NCBI GenBank assembly: GCA_045539425.1
Contig: JAZQFH010000038.1
Span: 62,001 to 126,000 of the forward strand
Reading direction: 5' to 3'
DNA: 64,000 nt
Source of the DNA: RUG14871 sp045539425
GTDB lineage: Bacteria > Bacillota_I > Bacilli_A > Erysipelotrichales > Erysipelotrichaceae
How positions within the stretch are numbered: the stretch's first letter is position 1; each line of letters begins with the position of its first letter. The notes under the pieces are model-generated. The model was given only the letters and a program-made list of their open reading frames with translations, made no database searches and had not been told where the DNA came from. Shown piece by piece: positions 42,206 through 50,660 of the stretch. The translations under genes were made by a program, and so were the position numbers.

Positions 42206-43054
42206 TTACGATTTTTTTACTTTTTGTTTACGGTACTTCTCCGGCGTTAAAAGATACTGGCGCTTAAAGAAGGTGATAAAGGAACTCACATTCGGAAAGC
42301 CGCACGCGTAAGAAATCTCCGATACGCTCAGATTACTCTCTTCCAGCATCCTTACCGCCTTATTGGTACGACAGCGGTTCAGGTATTCCGTAAAGGTAAA
42401 GCCCGTAAACTGATGGAACATGCGTGAGAAATAGGAAGGATTGTAGTTGATGCGCTCTGCCACTTCTTCCAGTGTCACTTTCTCGGCGCAATGCTCTTCG
42501 ACGTACTGCAGAGTATCCTTGATTTCCGCAGTGGTAACGCTTGATACCTCTTTTTTAGCGTCCGGGCTCTGCTGTTTTAAGAGTGTGTAGCACAGCCGTA
42601 AACATAAAGAGTTTAATAACATTTCATGATATTTCTCTCTCCGTTCATACACATCTTTGATCTCATCCAGCACTTCTCTCATTTCCTTGTTTTCCCCTTT
42701 GGATAAATAAGCGGGAAAGACCGGGATGTCAAAATTGGCATAGTGAAGGACATCTTTATTAAACTGCAGGGTCATGACCGTTGCCCTGGTTTCTTCCAGT
42801 GTTTTGCCATCCATACATCTGCCGGAATGAATCACCCCGCTGTCCACAATGGCGGTATCCCCTTCACGCAACAGATGCGTCACGCCGTTGATCACATAAT
42901 AAAGAGCCCCGCTCAGCACATAGTCCACTTCAATGGCGTCATGCCAGTGCGGCGGCAGTTTTCCCCTATAAAGCGAGATCTGATCATCCACCACAATGCG
43001 TAAAGGCGTATCGGGAATATAACGAACCTCTTCCTTCCAGGCTTCCTTGATCAT
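42206..43054 (-). CDS. AraC-family transcriptional regulator
   Basis: 282 residues. An N-terminal cupin-like sensor (about 15-110: LPPHWHDAIEVDYVLSG, with VDSGVIHSG) binds a sugar or related ligand. The C-terminal double helix-turn-helix (about 185-278) has NYNPSYFSRMFHQFTGFTF and the second helix SEISYACGFPNVSSFITFFK. It is encoded directly upstream of and co-directional with the symporter operon, and is its most likely activator. Confidence 0.9.
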   Translation of the reverse strand: MIKEAWKEEVRYIPDTPLRIVVDDQISLYRGKLPPHWHDAIEVDYVLSGALYYVINGVTHLLREGDTAIVDSGVIHSGRCMDGKTLEETRATVMTLQFNKDVLHYANFDIPVFPAYLSKGENKEMREVLDEIKDVYERREKYHEMLLNSLCLRLCYTLLKQQSPDAKKEVSSVTTAEIKDTLQYVEEHCAEKVTLEEVAERINYNPSYFSRMFHQFTGFTFTEYLNRCRTNKAVRMLEESNLSVSEISYACGFPNVSSFITFFKRQYLLTPEKYRKQKVKKS

Positions 43055-43110
43055 AGAATGATTCCTCTTTTTTTACTTTTCCTGATTTTATTCTACCACA
43101 TCTGCAAAGA

Positions 43111-43134
43111 AAAGGGACAGCTGTTGCCTGTCCC
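43111..43134 (-). terminator. terminator of the TetR gene
   Basis: The stem GGGACAG / CTGTCCC with a 7-base loop (43114-43134) is followed by TTTTCTTT on the minus strand. Confidence 0.75.
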
Positions 43135-43147
43135 CTGTTTGCGTAAT

Positions 43148-43639
43148 CTATATTGTTAAGTCCATCCCTGAGAGTTCTTCCGCTGATTCCTTACATCCGT
43201 TTAAAAACCAGGCATAAACCAGATTGAAGTAGGCGCCCGATGCCACATAACAGCGGTAAGGATCCTGATAGATGTCCACGCTCCGTAAGAATGCTTCATC
43301 GAATGCTTCCTTCAGCAGATAGGACAGGTTGTTCTGAACCAGCATGTTTACCATGTCCTTCTGCTCTTGCATATGAGTGATCAGATGAATAATAAACTCT
43401 TTCTGCGGTGTGGTGCGGAAGTTTACGGATGTACTTTTCAGAAAGGAAGTTGTGATCCCGTGAAGATACTCTTCTAAGATCTCCTCTTTGGTAGTGTAAT
43501 TCCGGTAAAACGAGAGACGGCTTAATCCTGCCGTATCACACAGTTCACTGATGGAGATCTCACTCATATTCTTCTGTTTCAGCAACTTTAAGAGCGCTTT
43601 AGTCAGCTGACTCTTCGCATAGGATGTCTTTTCTTCCAT
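43148..43639 (-). CDS. TetR-family transcriptional regulator
   Basis: 163 residues from the ATG at 43639 with GGAGG about 12 bases upstream; the longer frame to 43723 crosses the operator region. The HTH reads MSEISISELCDTAGLSRLSF followed by YRNYTTKEEIL. The C-terminal half is the short TetR_C_7-like ligand domain with a Trp/Tyr-rich last helix. It is divergent from the alpha/beta hydrolase gene, and three TGTAAC elements lie between them. Confidence 0.88.
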   Translation of the reverse strand: MEEKTSYAKSQLTKALLKLLKQKNMSEISISELCDTAGLSRLSFYRNYTTKEEILEEYLHGITTSFLKSTSVNFRTTPQKEFIIHLITHMQEQKDMVNMLVQNNLSYLLKEAFDEAFLRSVDIYQDPYRCYVASGAYFNLVYAWFLNGCKESAEELSGMDLTI

Positions 43640-43701
43640 GTAACAGTATCCCTCCTTCTGTAACATTTTCCCCTCTTCTATTGAACCGCCACACACTTTC
43701 A

Positions 43702-43734
43702 TGTAACATATGTAACGTAACAATTGTAACGTAA
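43702..43734. promoter_or_regulatory. TGTAAC repeats between the TetR and hydrolase genes
   Basis: TGTAACATA (43702), TGTAACGTAA (43711-43720) and TGTAACGTAA (43725-43734): direct repeats in the divergent intergenic region, likely the TetR operator. Confidence 0.55.
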
Positions 43735-43773
43735 GCGAACAAACGAATCAAGTGCCGTTCGCAGGAGGATTCC

Positions 43774-44703
43774 ATGATAAAAAAAGTGCTGAAATTCATC
43801 GGTATCGTACTGCTGGTGATTGCGGTGGCAGTGGTTGCCTTGTTTATCAAAGCTGCCTATATGCAGGTCATACCGAAAAACTATACAAAAACAACTCCCA
43901 CCGGCGGAGAAATCGAGACAAAATACATGGCGATGGGAGAGCACAACGTCTCTACCCTGAAAGTAAACCGGGACGACTCCCTGAAAAAGATTCTGATCTT
44001 CTACCCAACAGACTTAAAGGATAGCAATCAGACCTACCCGGTCGTTGTCTATTCCAACGGTACCGGTCAGAAAGGCTCCCAATATAAAAACCTGTATAAG
44101 CATCTGGCTTCCTGGGGCTTTATTGTCTTGGCCAATGACAATCCGGAATCCTATTCCGGTCTGCCGGCAGATAAGACACTTTCCTATATTCTGGAAGAAA
44201 ACGAAAACGAGAAGAGCATCTTCTATCATAAGGTTGATCTGAACAACATCGGAACCTACGGACACTCCCAGGGCGGAGCTGCCGTCTTCAATACGATTAC
44301 AGCTCAGGAACACAGCTCCCTCTATAAGACAGCCGTCTCCCTCTCTCCCACCAGTGAAGAGCTGGCAGACAGTCTGGGATGGCATTATGACTTAAGCAAA
44401 GTCAATATTCCGGTATTTATCGTAACCGGAACCGCCGGGGAATTTGAAATCGAAGTCGTCATTCCGTTTGAAAAGCTGCAGCAGATGTATGCCAAACTGA
44501 ATGTCCCAAAAGCCATGGCAAGAAGAAGCGGTGCGGAACATGCCAACACGCCAAGCGACGCGGACGGTTACGTCACTGCCTGGTTCCTCTGGCAGTTACA
44601 GAACGATAAAGAAGCGGCCAAAGCCTTTACAGGCAGTAACCCGGAACTTTTGGAGAATCCGCTCTATCAGGATCAGAAGATCGATTTCCCTTCACAGTAT
44701 TAA
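43774..44703 (+). CDS. membrane-anchored alpha/beta hydrolase, chlorophyllase-like
   Basis: 309 residues. An N-terminal membrane helix (about 5-27) anchors an extracytoplasmic hydrolase. Nucleophile Ser165 lies in GHSQGGAA; the oxyanion region is YSNGTGQ and the late His in GAEHANT. It resembles the chlorophyllase/PETase-like dienelactone branch. AGGAGG (43763-43768) stands behind a GCGAAC / GTTCGC hairpin (43735-43762). The divergent TetR gene is the presumed regulator. Confidence 0.82.
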   Translation: MIKKVLKFIGIVLLVIAVAVVALFIKAAYMQVIPKNYTKTTPTGGEIETKYMAMGEHNVSTLKVNRDDSLKKILIFYPTDLKDSNQTYPVVVYSNGTGQKGSQYKNLYKHLASWGFIVLANDNPESYSGLPADKTLSYILEENENEKSIFYHKVDLNNIGTYGHSQGGAAVFNTITAQEHSSLYKTAVSLSPTSEELADSLGWHYDLSKVNIPVFIVTGTAGEFEIEVVIPFEKLQQMYAKLNVPKAMARRSGAEHANTPSDADGYVTAWFLWQLQNDKEAAKAFTGSNPELLENPLYQDQKIDFPSQY

Positions 44704-44710
44704 TATCCCG

Positions 44711-44745
44711 AAACAGCAGGCTGTCTCAGAATGCTGTTTTTCTTT
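44711..44745 (+). terminator. terminator of the hydrolase gene
   Basis: Stem AAACAGCA / TGCTGTTT with a 13-base loop, followed by TTTCTTT. Confidence 0.7.
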
Positions 44746-44784
44746 AATGGAGAGAGCAGAAACTATCGGTGCCACTATCCGGCA

Positions 44785-44793
44785 TGGTATACT
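44785..44793 (+). promoter_or_regulatory. extended -10 promoter of the flavoprotein gene
   Basis: TGGTATACT at 44785-44793, about 45 bp before the ATG. Confidence 0.55.
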
Positions 44794-44838
44794 TATCCTA
44801 AGTAAGGAATATGTATCATATACCGAAAGGAAGACCGT

Positions 44839-45945
44839 ATGAACCTTTTGATTCATGATTACACCACTGAAGAATGGAATAACGTCAAAACCCAATATGA
44901 AGGTTGGGATGTTGTCTTTGATAGCGGAAACATTCATCCCTGTATCGGCTGTTTTTACTGCTGGACAAGCGGCATGGGAACCTGCATTCAAAAAGACGGT
45001 TACGAGAACATGGGTGAGCGCATCCACAACGCCGAGGAAGTTGTCATTTCCAGTAAATATACCTACGGCGGTTTCAGCGCCTTTGTGAAAAATGTCTTTG
45101 ACCGCTGCATCGGCTATGTCTTACCGGAATTTGAAGTGGCGTATGGCGAGATGCATCATAAAAAACGCTATGACGAAGACAAACCGGTCACCTTTATCTT
45201 CCGTGGTCATAATCTTTCAGAGGAAGAAAAACAGCAGGCAGAGGAATACGTTAGAGCCCTCTGCCGAAACCTACGGGGACACGTGAAGGATGTCCTTTTT
45301 ATAGACGAAAAAGAAACAGAACCCGCAGCCAAACAGCCTTCCGTCAAGCGCTCCGGTACCCTTTTAGTCAACTGCAGCCTGCGTAAAGAGCGCTCCAATA
45401 CGGGTCTGTTACTGAAAGAACTGCAGAAAGATCTTGGCAACGGAGCACTGATAGAATTATCCTTTAAAACCGATTTTAACAAATTGGCGGAACAGATCCG
45501 GTATGCGGAGACACTGGTGCTGGGAATGCCGCTCTATGTCGACGGTTTACCTTCCTCCGCCATCCGTTTGCTGGATGCGATCAAAGGCTCCGTGGACGGC
45601 TGCAATATCTACCTCATCGTGAATAACGGCCTTTATGAAAGCAAGCAGAACATCAATCTGATCCGTATGGTTCAGTCGTTCTGTAAAGCTTCCGATGCCA
45701 CCTACAAAGGAACCCTGGCCGTCGGTGCCGGAGAGGTAGTCGGAACCCTGATGCGGCAGAAACAGCTGCTCTGGCCGGCCAAAAATGCTACGGATTCCGT
45801 GCAGAAACTGGCGTTTGCCATACAGAAGAAAGAGAGTTTCACGGAAACCTTTGCCGATACCAAAGCCTTCCCCAGATGGCTGTACATCCTTATCGCCAAT
45901 ACCAACTGGCAGAAGCTGAAAGCACAACAGAAAAACAGCCGGTAA
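44839..45945 (+). CDS. tandem flavodoxin-fold NAD(P)H oxidoreductase
   Basis: 368 residues, two flavodoxin-like halves. The first (about 1-140) starts at MNLLIHDYT, lacks the usual N-terminal FMN-phosphate loop, and carries the C-x2-C-x2-C cluster of HPCIGCFYCW as in iron-sulfur flavoprotein-like reductases. The second (about 168-350) has a normal start, GTLLVNCSLRKERSNT, plus GMPLYVDGLPS. It may be a two-domain NADPH-dependent FMN reductase or quinone reductase in which only one domain binds FMN. AAAGGAAGA precedes the ATG. Confidence 0.75.
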   Translation: MNLLIHDYTTEEWNNVKTQYEGWDVVFDSGNIHPCIGCFYCWTSGMGTCIQKDGYENMGERIHNAEEVVISSKYTYGGFSAFVKNVFDRCIGYVLPEFEVAYGEMHHKKRYDEDKPVTFIFRGHNLSEEEKQQAEEYVRALCRNLRGHVKDVLFIDEKETEPAAKQPSVKRSGTLLVNCSLRKERSNTGLLLKELQKDLGNGALIELSFKTDFNKLAEQIRYAETLVLGMPLYVDGLPSSAIRLLDAIKGSVDGCNIYLIVNNGLYESKQNINLIRMVQSFCKASDATYKGTLAVGAGEVVGTLMRQKQLLWPAKNATDSVQKLAFAIQKKESFTETFADTKAFPRWLYILIANTNWQKLKAQQKNSR

Positions 45946-45967
45946 TATCAATGCATTACCGGCTTTC
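45937..45967. terminator. bidirectional terminator over the flavoprotein stop
   Basis: A 10-bp perfect stem AGCCGGTAAT / ATTACCGGCT with an 8-base loop includes the stop codon 45943-45945. Confidence 0.75.
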
Positions 45968-45986
45968 ATATTACTTTTTGACTCTG

Positions 45987-46880
45987 TTATTTCCATCCGA
46001 TGGTAACGGCTTCCGGAACATTCACACAGTCAGTGACTTTACCTTCCTGCAGTAATGTCAGTGTACTGCTGTGCGTATTGGCACAGATCACCTGTCCGTC
46101 CAGTACGATCATATCCCGCGGATGCTTTCCTCCGCAGGAATAAGAGGACAGTACCTCCAGTTGATCTTTATTCACCTTCAGTTCATAGACTTCATCCAGT
46201 CCTCTGACCGAAACATATAATCTGTCTTCAAATAACCGGATGGCGGCACTGCCGTCTGTTTTCTCTTTTGTTAACTGTACCTGCTTCAAAATCTCCCAGT
46301 TGTCCGTAGAGACAACAAACACCTCATTGGAAAGCTCACTGACAACATACAGATATTTTCCGTCAGCGGATACTACACCGTGTCTCGGTCCGCTACCCTT
46401 TGGGAAATGAATCTCATGAACACATTCATAATTCGCGTCAAATACATATACCGTATCCATGAATAACGCAAAGCCGAGATAGTACTCTTTAAAGGCAAAG
46501 ACCATATGGCATCCCGCCTTTTCTTTAATGAATACCTTCTTCTTTAATGTTATTTCCCCGTTTTCGTATTTCAGGAAATGGAAGGTTCCTTCATGGTAGT
46601 TGGCCGTGCAGATATTTCCGTCTTTGGATGATACAAAGCAGGAAAGAATGTCTTCATAGATCAAGGAGGCAAGCTTGTTACCATTGAAGTCCAATACGGC
46701 AACTCCGCTCTTTCCCTTTCCTTCACTGTAGACGGAAACAATATGTTCCCCGTCTACACAAAGATACTTTGTACCCTGAATCTCACTGAAAAGCTGTGGA
46801 GCGGTAAACTTCCCGTTTTCCACCTCTACCGTATAAATGCCTTCATTTCCGTAACTACCGCAATATAATGTATGTTTCAT
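45987..46880 (-). CDS. beta-propeller lactonase-family protein
   Basis: 297 residues of repeated beta blades (LYCGSYGNEGIYTVEV, YLYVVSELSNEVFVV, ICTANYHEG, PRDMIV...VICANTHSST), the seven-bladed propeller of the 6-phosphogluconolactonase YbhE/lactonase family. The catalytic His of that family may be in SGPRHGVVS, where the PRH is conserved. It may hydrolyse 6-phosphogluconolactone or another sugar lactone. The cytoplasmic gene lies 20 bp after the macrodomain gene and ends at a convergent terminator. Confidence 0.8.
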   Translation of the reverse strand: MKHTLYCGSYGNEGIYTVEVENGKFTAPQLFSEIQGTKYLCVDGEHIVSVYSEGKGKSGVAVLDFNGNKLASLIYEDILSCFVSSKDGNICTANYHEGTFHFLKYENGEITLKKKVFIKEKAGCHMVFAFKEYYLGFALFMDTVYVFDANYECVHEIHFPKGSGPRHGVVSADGKYLYVVSELSNEVFVVSTDNWEILKQVQLTKEKTDGSAAIRLFEDRLYVSVRGLDEVYELKVNKDQLEVLSSYSCGGKHPRDMIVLDGQVICANTHSSTLTLLQEGKVTDCVNVPEAVTIGWK

Positions 46881-46900
46881 TTTTTCACTCCGCCTTTTTC

Positions 46901-47449
46901 TTAATGATTATCACCCGGGAAATACTCCGTAATCACCCGTCTTGCCGCAACATATTCCCACTCCACATAGGCACATAATAATACATCAATCTCATACTCC
47001 GGATATTCCTTCACAAAACTCTGATAAGCTCTGCAGCACTGCTTTGTGCTCTCTCCCACCGGATCGGCCAGATTTCCCCCGAAAATGCCGGAACTGATCA
47101 GCGGGAAGGAAATGGAATGATAATTGTTCTCCTTTAATACCAGTAAGGAGTTATGGTAAGCGTCATACAGTTGTTTGAAAGCCTTGGGTGTCCTGCTGAA
47201 GTTCGGCCCTACCGCATGAATGATGGCTTTGACATTTGTCATACGGAATGACGGTGTTATAACTGCACTGCCGTCTTTGAGCGGTGTTCTGTATTTCTGA
47301 CATGCGCGTGTCAATTCCGCACTGCCTGCTTTCGCAAAAATCACACCGCAGATACCTCCGCCTTCCCATAAGCCGTCATTGGCCGCATTGACTACAACGT
47401 CTGCTCTCTGGTCCGCACAGGATCCGTGTATTAATTGAATATTAGACAT
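46901..47449 (-). CDS. macrodomain ADP-ribose-binding protein
   Basis: 182 residues, a single macrodomain. VVNAANDGLWEGGGI is the ADP-ribose pocket, AIIHAVGP the next strand and FPLISSGIFGG the phosphate loop. Family members remove ADP-ribose from proteins or hydrolyse O-acetyl-ADP-ribose. The insert WEGGGICGVIF differs slightly from the classical GGGVDGAI. It is followed in the same operon by the lactonase; GAGGGTG precedes the start. Confidence 0.88.
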   Translation of the reverse strand: MSNIQLIHGSCADQRADVVVNAANDGLWEGGGICGVIFAKAGSAELTRACQKYRTPLKDGSAVITPSFRMTNVKAIIHAVGPNFSRTPKAFKQLYDAYHNSLLVLKENNYHSISFPLISSGIFGGNLADPVGESTKQCCRAYQSFVKEYPEYEIDVLLCAYVEWEYVAARRVITEYFPGDNH

Positions 47450-47524
47450 ACTCTGCCACCCTCTTTATTATCATTATAACAAACTTCCCTCCGCTCCTAT
47501 GGACTGATTACTGCACTCATATAA

Positions 47525-47560
47525 AAAGCCTCTCCGCCGATTATGGTGAAGAGGCTTTGA
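47525..47560 (-). terminator. terminator of the membrane-protein gene
   Basis: AAAGCCTCT / AGAGGCTTT, 9-bp arms, followed by T5 on the minus strand. Confidence 0.75.
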
Positions 47561-47577
47561 AATATGATTGTTATGAA

Positions 47578-48327
47578 TTAACGGTAGCGGACGCGGTCCA
47601 CTCCGCGGATGATCCATCCCGCCACAAGTAAGAGCTGCATGCCCAGAAACAGCCCGTTGGCAACGGATTTTAATGTTCCGTAAGTATTAAGGGTTCCTAT
47701 AGTGATCAAACTGTGCAGCACTTCCAGGACAGGGAAAACAATGAGCGGAAGGATGTTCCTGCTGTCTTCATAGTCGTAGTCTCCGCGGAAGCTCTTATAC
47801 ACCGTACGCAGTAAGAAGAAGACCGCAATGGCCATTTCCACCGGAAAGACCCAGCGGATGCGGAAGTTCGGGAAGAACGTATCGTATTTTGCGCCGGTAA
47901 ACCAGATCTTAAGAACTCTTATCCAGCAGGTTAAAAACATCCAGAAGAGCTCCCAGATCAAAGAAAGCAGCGGCATGACCGGAGAGAAAATCTTTCCGAG
48001 TACTGCCAGTATCAGTACCAGCACTCCGTTAAAGATAAACGGCAGTGCCAGACCGCCGGCACCTAAGAGGAAACCTCCCAGGGAAAAGGAAGGTCCGCTG
48101 TAAGAAGCACGGGTATACCTCGGCTCATCCCTTTGCGGCTGACGCGGCTGACTTTGTTGTCTTTGTTCCTGTTGACGCTTTCTTTCGTTTTCTTCATCGA
48201 TATTTTTCTGCCGCCTAGACTCATAGGTCATTCCGCCGTTGCGGTTATACTTATAGCCGTCCGGCCCTGTTCCGTACTCGCTGTTATTCGGATATTTCAC
48301 ATATTTCGGATCAATGTCTCTGCTCAT
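47578..48327 (-). CDS. membrane protein with a Gln/Arg-rich N-terminus
   Basis: 249 residues from the ATG at 48327, where GGAGG is 8 bases upstream; the 48348 start lacks a Shine-Dalgarno. Residues 1-90 are soluble, Asn/Tyr-rich, then charged and Gln-rich (RQQEQRQQSQ). About five membrane helices follow. Function unknown. The promoter has an extended -10 TGTTATAAT (plus 48355-48363). Divergent from the MATE gene. Confidence 0.7.
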   Translation of the reverse strand: MSRDIDPKYVKYPNNSEYGTGPDGYKYNRNGGMTYESRRQKNIDEENERKRQQEQRQQSQPRQPQRDEPRYTRASYSGPSFSLGGFLLGAGGLALPFIFNGVLVLILAVLGKIFSPVMPLLSLIWELFWMFLTCWIRVLKIWFTGAKYDTFFPNFRIRWVFPVEMAIAVFFLLRTVYKSFRGDYDYEDSRNILPLIVFPVLEVLHSLITIGTLNTYGTLKSVANGLFLGMQLLLVAGWIIRGVDRVRYR

Positions 48328-48354
48328 AAGAGCCACCTCCTCTTCCACTTTCCA

Positions 48355-48363
48355 ATTATAACA
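48355..48363 (-). promoter_or_regulatory. extended -10 promoter of the membrane-protein gene
   Basis: TGTTATAAT read on the minus strand, about 30 bp before its start codon. Confidence 0.55.
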
Positions 48364-48430
48364 AAGACCTCAATGTGAAAGAACGCATTTTTCATAACCT
48401 GCTGGTTTACTTTCCTTTTCTGCCCGATTA

Positions 48431-48439
48431 TGTTATAGT
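48431..48439 (+). promoter_or_regulatory. extended -10 promoter of the MATE gene, leaderless
   Basis: TGTTATAGT, then exactly 7 bases before the ATG at 48447, the same spacing as in the MBL gene at 10980. No Shine-Dalgarno. Confidence 0.6.
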
Positions 48440-48446
48440 ACCAACT

Positions 48447-49823
48447 ATGGCAAACGAAAACGTAAAGACGATAGGAAAAGACTACACATTATCTTCACTG
48501 ATCAAGTTCACGGCTCCCGCTATCATCAATGAATTCATGATCAACTTTTTGTTTACCATTGATGACGGACTCTTTATTACCCGTTATGTGGGAACCAATG
48601 CCGAGAGTGCCTTCAGTATCCTGATGCCGCTCTTTATGTTGCATGGTGCCTTCTCTTCTTTACTGGGAGGAGTTTCCACCCTGGTTTCCCGCAAGCTGGG
48701 AGAGAAGAAAGACGAGGAAGCACGGGGCGATTTCACGGCTATTCTGCTTGTTTCCTTCGTGGCGGGTATTCTTATCATGTTGCTCGAATACTTCTTCAAG
48801 GATGAACTCTTACGGCTTCTCGGGGCCACGGATATCATCTATCCGTATGCCCGAAGTTTCTTAAATATCAGCTGCCTCTATGTACCGTTAACCATGTTAG
48901 GCAACCTCTTTGCCCGCTTCTATGTACCGGCAGGAGCACCGAAGATGGAACTGATTTCCACCATGATCAATGTTTCCTCTAACATCTTCTTTGACTGGTA
49001 CTTTGTGGTAAACAGAGGAGTCGGCATGGTAGGAGCAGCTTACGCCAACCTGATCGCCACCACCATTCAGGTGACCATCGGCTTATTCTTCTACAGTTCG
49101 AAAAAAGCGGAAGTCGGTTTCGGAAAACCTTCCAAAAATCTCTTCCCTCTGATTCTTGAGAGCTGCAAGTACGGCCTGTCCACCTTCTTTGCGAATGTGT
49201 CGGTTGGTGTAGGTACGATTATTTCCAACTACTCCCTGTTATACTTCGGTAATGAAGGATACCTGGCAGCTTATACGATTGTAAACAATATCTCCTTCAC
49301 CTTCATGAGCGGTTTCTTCGGCCTGTTTGGAGCCAGCGGTCCGCTCTTAAGCTACGCGATGGGAGAAAGAAACAAGAAAAAACTGGTCCACTTATTCAAG
49401 ATCATCTTTATTGAAGTCACCATGTTGATTGCCTTCACCATTGTATTCTATCTGGTCCTCTCCAAACCGATGGCTGTCCTCTTCACCGGACAGGCGGCAG
49501 CGGATATTAAGGACCTGATCGATTACGGCTTAAAGATTGCCCCATACGGCTTCTTATTCTTCGGCTACAACATCGGTGCCCGAATGAGTTTAACTTCCTT
49601 GGGAAATATCAAATCTTCCACTCTGATCACCATCCTGCAGGAAGTACTGTTCTCCAATTTAACGGTTGTCTTATTACCGTTACTCTTCGGAGTCAAAGGT
49701 GTATGGTTCTCCTTCCTGGCAGGGAATGTACTAACCATGATCTTCACCGTCTTAGTTATCTACTTGAACCGTGATAACTACGGATATGGAAGAAATCATA
49801 TTGCCTTAATGGTAGAACGATAA
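48447..49823 (+). CDS. MATE-family multidrug efflux protein
   Basis: 458 residues from the ATG at 48447 (MANENVKTIGKD). Twelve membrane helices; the two halves begin with SSLIKFTAPAIINEFMINF and a second copy near ESCKYGLSTFFANVSVG. The conserved FITRYVGTNAESAFSI region fits Na+/drug antiporters. The ATG is 7 bases after an extended -10 box, so the transcript appears leaderless; the 24-residue longer frame (48375) is less likely since it would include the promoter. Confidence 0.85.
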   Translation: MANENVKTIGKDYTLSSLIKFTAPAIINEFMINFLFTIDDGLFITRYVGTNAESAFSILMPLFMLHGAFSSLLGGVSTLVSRKLGEKKDEEARGDFTAILLVSFVAGILIMLLEYFFKDELLRLLGATDIIYPYARSFLNISCLYVPLTMLGNLFARFYVPAGAPKMELISTMINVSSNIFFDWYFVVNRGVGMVGAAYANLIATTIQVTIGLFFYSSKKAEVGFGKPSKNLFPLILESCKYGLSTFFANVSVGVGTIISNYSLLYFGNEGYLAAYTIVNNISFTFMSGFFGLFGASGPLLSYAMGERNKKKLVHLFKIIFIEVTMLIAFTIVFYLVLSKPMAVLFTGQAAADIKDLIDYGLKIAPYGFLFFGYNIGARMSLTSLGNIKSSTLITILQEVLFSNLTVVLLPLLFGVKGVWFSFLAGNVLTMIFTVLVIYLNRDNYGYGRNHIALMVER

Positions 49824-49897
49824 ATCACAATATAAGGGTGTGTACCGAAATGAAGTGATTCAATCGTTGCACTTCCTTTCTATTTTCTTAAGCACAT

Positions 49898-49936
49898 AAA
49901 AACCACCTCCGTATCACTGTTACTGAGGTGGTTATT
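49898..49936. terminator. terminator shared by the MATE gene and the GH4 remnant
   Basis: AACCACCTC / GAGGTGGTT, 9-bp perfect arms. On the minus strand it directly follows the GH4-like remnant. Confidence 0.75.
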
Positions 49937-49938
49937 TC

Positions 49939-50040
49939 TTAATGCAACTCAGGCCAGTAGCCTTTGTTCGCTTCCATATAGTCGGTGAAAAGTTCTTTTG
50001 CTTTGTCCGTATGATTGACGCAGCGCTTCAGAATGGAAGT
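49939..50040 (-). pseudogene. 3'-end remnant of a second GH4 6-phospho-glucosidase
   Basis: The last about 33 codons read ILKRCVNHTDKAKELF...YMEANKGYWPELH-stop, a diverged copy of the end of the intact GH4 gene (50661-). The final 48 bases are identical except for one substitution; upstream the match is at protein level only. It has its own terminator. The rest of the gene is gone: a truncated paralogue, with the 145-residue gene between it and the intact copy. Confidence 0.85.
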
Positions 50041-50058
50041 TCCGTATGAGCTTTTTTA

Positions 50059-50496
50059 CTAATCGCGATCATGCGTAAACTGTAACTGAAGTGGCATAGG
50101 CTCGTCATTATCTAAGTCCATCAGAGCAAATTCTCTTATGTCGATATGATTTATATGTCGAATTACAAGACCTTTCGCAATCAGCAGATACCCGTTAACA
50201 TAGAAAGAGATCGGCTTCTGCCAATAATCGACATTCTCCACGGTAAATGTTCCCGTCTCATGAAATTTAAGTTCGTCTCCCGCATAGATTGATACTTCAA
50301 AGGTATTTCCGCTTATTGACAGCGTGGATTTCTTCGCCCCAAACGTTTCCGGCTGAATCCATTGCCGGGCGGAAGAATCATACATCCACCGGAGGAAATA
50401 TGACCCGTCCAATGAATGCTCTGTGAGCTCAGAAAAATCCAAATCCGAAGAATAAAGTTTCAACTTCTTATCTATCCAATTCAACATATTAAACAT
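50059..50496 (-). CDS. hypothetical protein between two GH4 3' ends
   Basis: Not recognised. 145 residues, soluble, a compact beta-rich pattern (about seven predicted strands) with many aromatic residues. The N-terminus is MFNMLNWIDKKLKLYSS. The ATG follows AGGAGGATAG, a good Shine-Dalgarno. It lies between the truncated GH4 remnant and the intact GH4 gene. No active-site signature. Confidence 0.6.
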   Translation of the reverse strand: MFNMLNWIDKKLKLYSSDLDFSELTEHSLDGSYFLRWMYDSSARQWIQPETFGAKKSTLSISGNTFEVSIYAGDELKFHETGTFTVENVDYWQKPISFYVNGYLLIAKGLVIRHINHIDIREFALMDLDNDEPMPLQLQFTHDRD

Positions 50497-50621
50497 ATGG
50501 TTCTATCCTCCTGTCTTTATTCTATCACAACCCCATGGTGTTTTCAGGGGGCCCTGCCTCTTTGTATCGACACCAGTCATTTCGTAGCGCAGTTACAGAA
50601 AAACTCCGCCCTCAGAGAAAA

Positions 50622-50655
50622 ATCACCCCTGTCATCAGACAGAGGTGATCGTTTC
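50622..50655 (-). terminator. terminator of the alpha-glucoside operon
   Basis: ATCACC-C-CTGTC / GACAG-A-GGTGAT with loop ATCA, 6 bp after the GH4 stop. Confidence 0.7.
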
Positions 50656-50660
50656 TTTTC

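Noticed and set aside
48375..48446. 24-residue N-terminal extension of the MATE protein
   Set aside because: It would contain the extended -10 promoter, and homology starts at MANENV.
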